A stretch of DNA of 6,571 bases from positions 1 to 6,571 of the forward strand of contig JAQVNJ010000196.1 in NCBI GenBank assembly GCA_028703175.1, in the 5' to 3' direction. The position numbers and the translations under genes were made by a program. The notes under the pieces are model-generated. The model worked only from the letters and a program-made list of their open reading frames with translations, made no database searches and had not been told where the DNA came from. Source of the stretch: JAAYCB01 sp012744395 (GTDB lineage: Bacteria; Planctomycetota; Planctomycetia; Pirellulales; Thermoguttaceae). Below are positions 4,885 to 6,571 of this stretch, piece by piece. Positions within the stretch are counted from its first letter, which is position 1. Each line of letters begins with the position of its first letter.

Positions 4885-6239
4885 ACAGACACGCCCCGGT
4901 CCTGCCTGAAATCCTGACGACTGCCCTCGTCGCGTGCAGCGTGCTCTGCTGTGCGACGACGCGCGGCGAGCAACGCGAGCCCTTCAAAACCGACGCCCGC
5001 GGCGCTCCCCCGGCCGATCCGCCGGCTGTCGCTCCCTGGCGAACGCTGACACTCGACGCGGAATACGGCGGCGAGTGGGTCGTGGCGGGCGACGTGGACG
5101 GCGACGGCCAGATCGAGATTGTCTCGGCCCGCAACGTCAACAACGGCGACAACCACTTCACCTCCTCGGTGGCGGTTCAGAAACTCGATGGCAGCATCCT
5201 CTGGCGATGGGGCGACCCGAAGCGCGGACGCCGGGAACTCCACCACGACGTGGCTTGCCAGATCCACGACCTGGACAACGATGGCACAAGCGAAGTCATC
5301 GTTGCGGCGGATCGGCAGGTGCTCATCCTCGACGGCCGTTCGGGGAAACCGACACGCGTTTTCCCCGTCGAGCCGAACGCCAGCGATTGTGTCGTCTTCG
5401 CCGACCTGTCGGGCAAGGGCTGGCCCACGGAGATTCTGGTCAAGACCCGCTACGGGCAGATCTGGGCCTACTCCGCCGATGGCCGCCTCCGCTGGACGGT
5501 CGAGGAGCCCGGCGGCTACCCAACCGCGCATCAACCCTTGCCCGTCGACCTTGACGGCGACGGCCGCGACGAAATCCTTGCCGGGTACGCTGCCTTGAAC
5601 TCGGACGGCTCGGTTCGCTGGGTCTTCCAGGCCGAGGAGGGGCGGCGGAACGGCGGGCACGCCGACTGCTGGCGGGTCGTCCGCCTGGCCGACCGGCCCG
5701 AGGAGACGCGGCTGGCGATGACGATGTGTGGCGGCAACGCCCTGGTGATGACCGACGGCGGTGGCCGCCTCGTCTGGCGCGTGACCGGCGATCACTACGA
5801 ATCGGTGGACGTGGGCGAAATCCGCGACGACGTCCCCGGCTTGGAGTTGGTGGTCGACGTCGACCACGTGCCGGCTCCGCCCAAGCCGCTCTGCGTGTTC
5901 GACGAACGGGGCAATCCCCTCGGCCGGATCGACACGGATTACACGCGCCATCATGACCTTGTCGACTTCAGCGGCGATGGTCTCCAGGAGATCGGCTCGG
6001 CGCTGCCGCGGGGGCTTTTTGACGGCCGCGGCCGCCGCGTATCCAGCTTCGCGATTGGGGAAGGGGAACGCCCGATGCTGATGGCCGCCGTCGACCTTGC
6101 CGGCCACGGCCCGCGCGACGTGTTGTTGACGACGATCAAAGAGACCGCTTACAAGGTCTACCTCTACCGAAACGAATCCGCCGCTCCTCCAAGCGGAAAA
6201 CGTCCCGCCGGAACGGGACTGAATTTCACGCTGTACTGA
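4881..6239 (+). CDS. Exported FG-GAP/VCBS-repeat beta-propeller protein, function unknown
   Basis: This 452-residue protein begins with a hydrophobic leader containing a lipobox-like LVAC (16-19), then CC at 23-24, so it is probably exported, possibly as a lipoprotein. E10 inside the leader makes the prediction imperfect. Seven repeat motifs start near residues 71, 130, 175, 223, 310, 362 and 405. Those at 71 (DVDGDGQIE), 130 (DLDNDGTSE) and 223 (DLDGDGRDE) are full DxDxDG calcium loops; the others are degenerate. Seven motifs fit a seven-bladed propeller. The repeat style and ending GLNFTLY recall propeller proteins related to rhamnogalacturonan-lyase-like (PL11) families, but I see no catalytic domain and do not assign an enzyme. 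The ATG overlaps the cysE stop as ATGA and has no visible Shine-Dalgarno, suggesting translation by coupling from cysE. A repeat array begins about 25 bp after its stop. Confidence 0.88.
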   Translation: MNRHAPVLPEILTTALVACSVLCCATTRGEQREPFKTDARGAPPADPPAVAPWRTLTLDAEYGGEWVVAGDVDGDGQIEIVSARNVNNGDNHFTSSVAVQKLDGSILWRWGDPKRGRRELHHDVACQIHDLDNDGTSEVIVAADRQVLILDGRSGKPTRVFPVEPNASDCVVFADLSGKGWPTEILVKTRYGQIWAYSADGRLRWTVEEPGGYPTAHQPLPVDLDGDGRDEILAGYAALNSDGSVRWVFQAEEGRRNGGHADCWRVVRLADRPEETRLAMTMCGGNALVMTDGGGRLVWRVTGDHYESVDVGEIRDDVPGLELVVDVDHVPAPPKPLCVFDERGNPLGRIDTDYTRHHDLVDFSGDGLQEIGSALPRGLFDGRGRRVSSFAIGEGERPMLMAAVDLAGHGPRDVLLTTIKETAYKVYLYRNESAAPPSGKRPAGTGLNFTLY

Positions 6240-6262
6240 CCGCAAGGCGGACCTATCCACCA

Positions 6263-6571
6263 CCCCCAAAAATCCCGCCGGACAAGCCCGGCGGATCGTT
6301 CGGTTTCCCACTACCCCAGCGGCTCGCCCTCCCGCAAAATCCCGCCGGCTCGCCCGGCGGATCGTTCGGTTTCCCACTACCCCAGCGGCTCGCCCTCCCG
6401 CAAAATCCCGCCGGCTTGCCCGGCGGATCGTTCGGTTTCCCACTACCCCAGCGGCTCGCCCTCCCGCAAAATCCCGCACGGCTTGCCCGGCGGATCGTTC
6501 GGTTTCCCACTATCCCCGCACGGCTTGCCCGGCGGATCGTTCGGTTTCCCACTATCCCCGCACGGCTTGCC
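6263..6571 (+). repeat. Tandem GC-rich repeat array 2 (same family as array 1; continues past the window)
   Basis: Five complete cores start at 6280, 6347, 6413, 6480 and 6522, and a sixth at 6564 is cut by the window edge. Spacing is 67, 66, 67, 42 and 42 bp, so long units again come first and 42-bp units after, in the same polarity as array 1. All five complete cores read GGATCGTTCGG, where array 1 mostly has GGATCTTTCGG. The first core has its hairpin loop inverted: CCGCCGG-ACAAGC-CCGGCGG instead of a CTTG-type loop. Each long-unit hairpin is followed by ATCGTTCGGTTT, and the first sits about 35 nt after the propeller stop, so a terminator-like role for that gene is conceivable. No coding potential is claimed. 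Confidence 0.93.

Noticed and set aside
6202..6219. Hairpin GTCCCG / CGGGAC at the end of the propeller gene
   Set aside because: It lies inside the coding sequence, has only six pairs and no T-tract; GC-rich coding DNA gives such stems often.
4686..6479. 597-codon antisense frame across the propeller gene and array 2
   Set aside because: It begins in the repeat array and runs antisense to a well-supported gene; no recognisable domain.

Overview
The window is GC-rich bacterial chromosome. It carries four protein-coding genes, all on the + strand, bounded on both sides by tandem arrays of the same GC-rich repeat. The gene styles point to a planctomycete, probably of the Pirellula-like group. 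These are a HisA of the form VEVWAAIDLRGGKCVRLRQGDY, an EF-G-2-type elongation factor, an EpsC-like serine acetyltransferase carrying the KRHPTIED motif, and a secreted FG-GAP/VCBS propeller ending in NFTLY. This placement is inferred from protein character, not from a marker gene.

Layout: positions 1-97 hold nothing I recognise. Positions 98-433 are repeat array 1, with six cores spaced first at 67-68 bp and then at 42 bp. A short control region (441-541) with an inverted repeat and a candidate promoter leads to hisA (542-1261, histidine biosynthesis). After a 113-bp gap comes an EF-G paralogue (1375-3471) with non-canonical switch and catalytic residues. The 432-bp gap that follows (3472-3903) is not empty. 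It holds a strong hairpin just after the EF-G gene, a candidate promoter, a 17-codon open frame with a good Shine-Dalgarno sequence and three cysteines near its end, a perfect hairpin over that frame's stop codon, and a pyrimidine-rich stretch. It ends at the serine acetyltransferase gene (cysE/epsC type, 3904-4884). A secreted beta-propeller gene (4881-6239) overlaps the cysE stop codon by four bases (ATGA). Array 2 starts about 25 bp after the propeller gene and runs off the window.

The most interesting point is the cysE leader. A tiny peptide, MTSSPIAIVCRGCLCPV, ends in a Cys-x-x-Cys-x-Cys cluster. It is preceded by a better ribosome-binding site than cysE has and is followed by a hairpin overlapping its last codons. 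It sits upstream of the enzyme that starts cysteine synthesis. This is the architecture expected of a cysteine-sensing leader peptide (attenuator) controlling cysE and the coupled propeller gene. The regulatory role is inference; the sequence elements are directly visible.

The two arrays are the second point. They share unit structure, polarity and the long-then-short unit order. Each array is nearly homogeneous for its own base at one diagnostic position, as expected from local homogenisation. Long antisense or alternate-frame open frames are GC-driven shadows and are not annotated.
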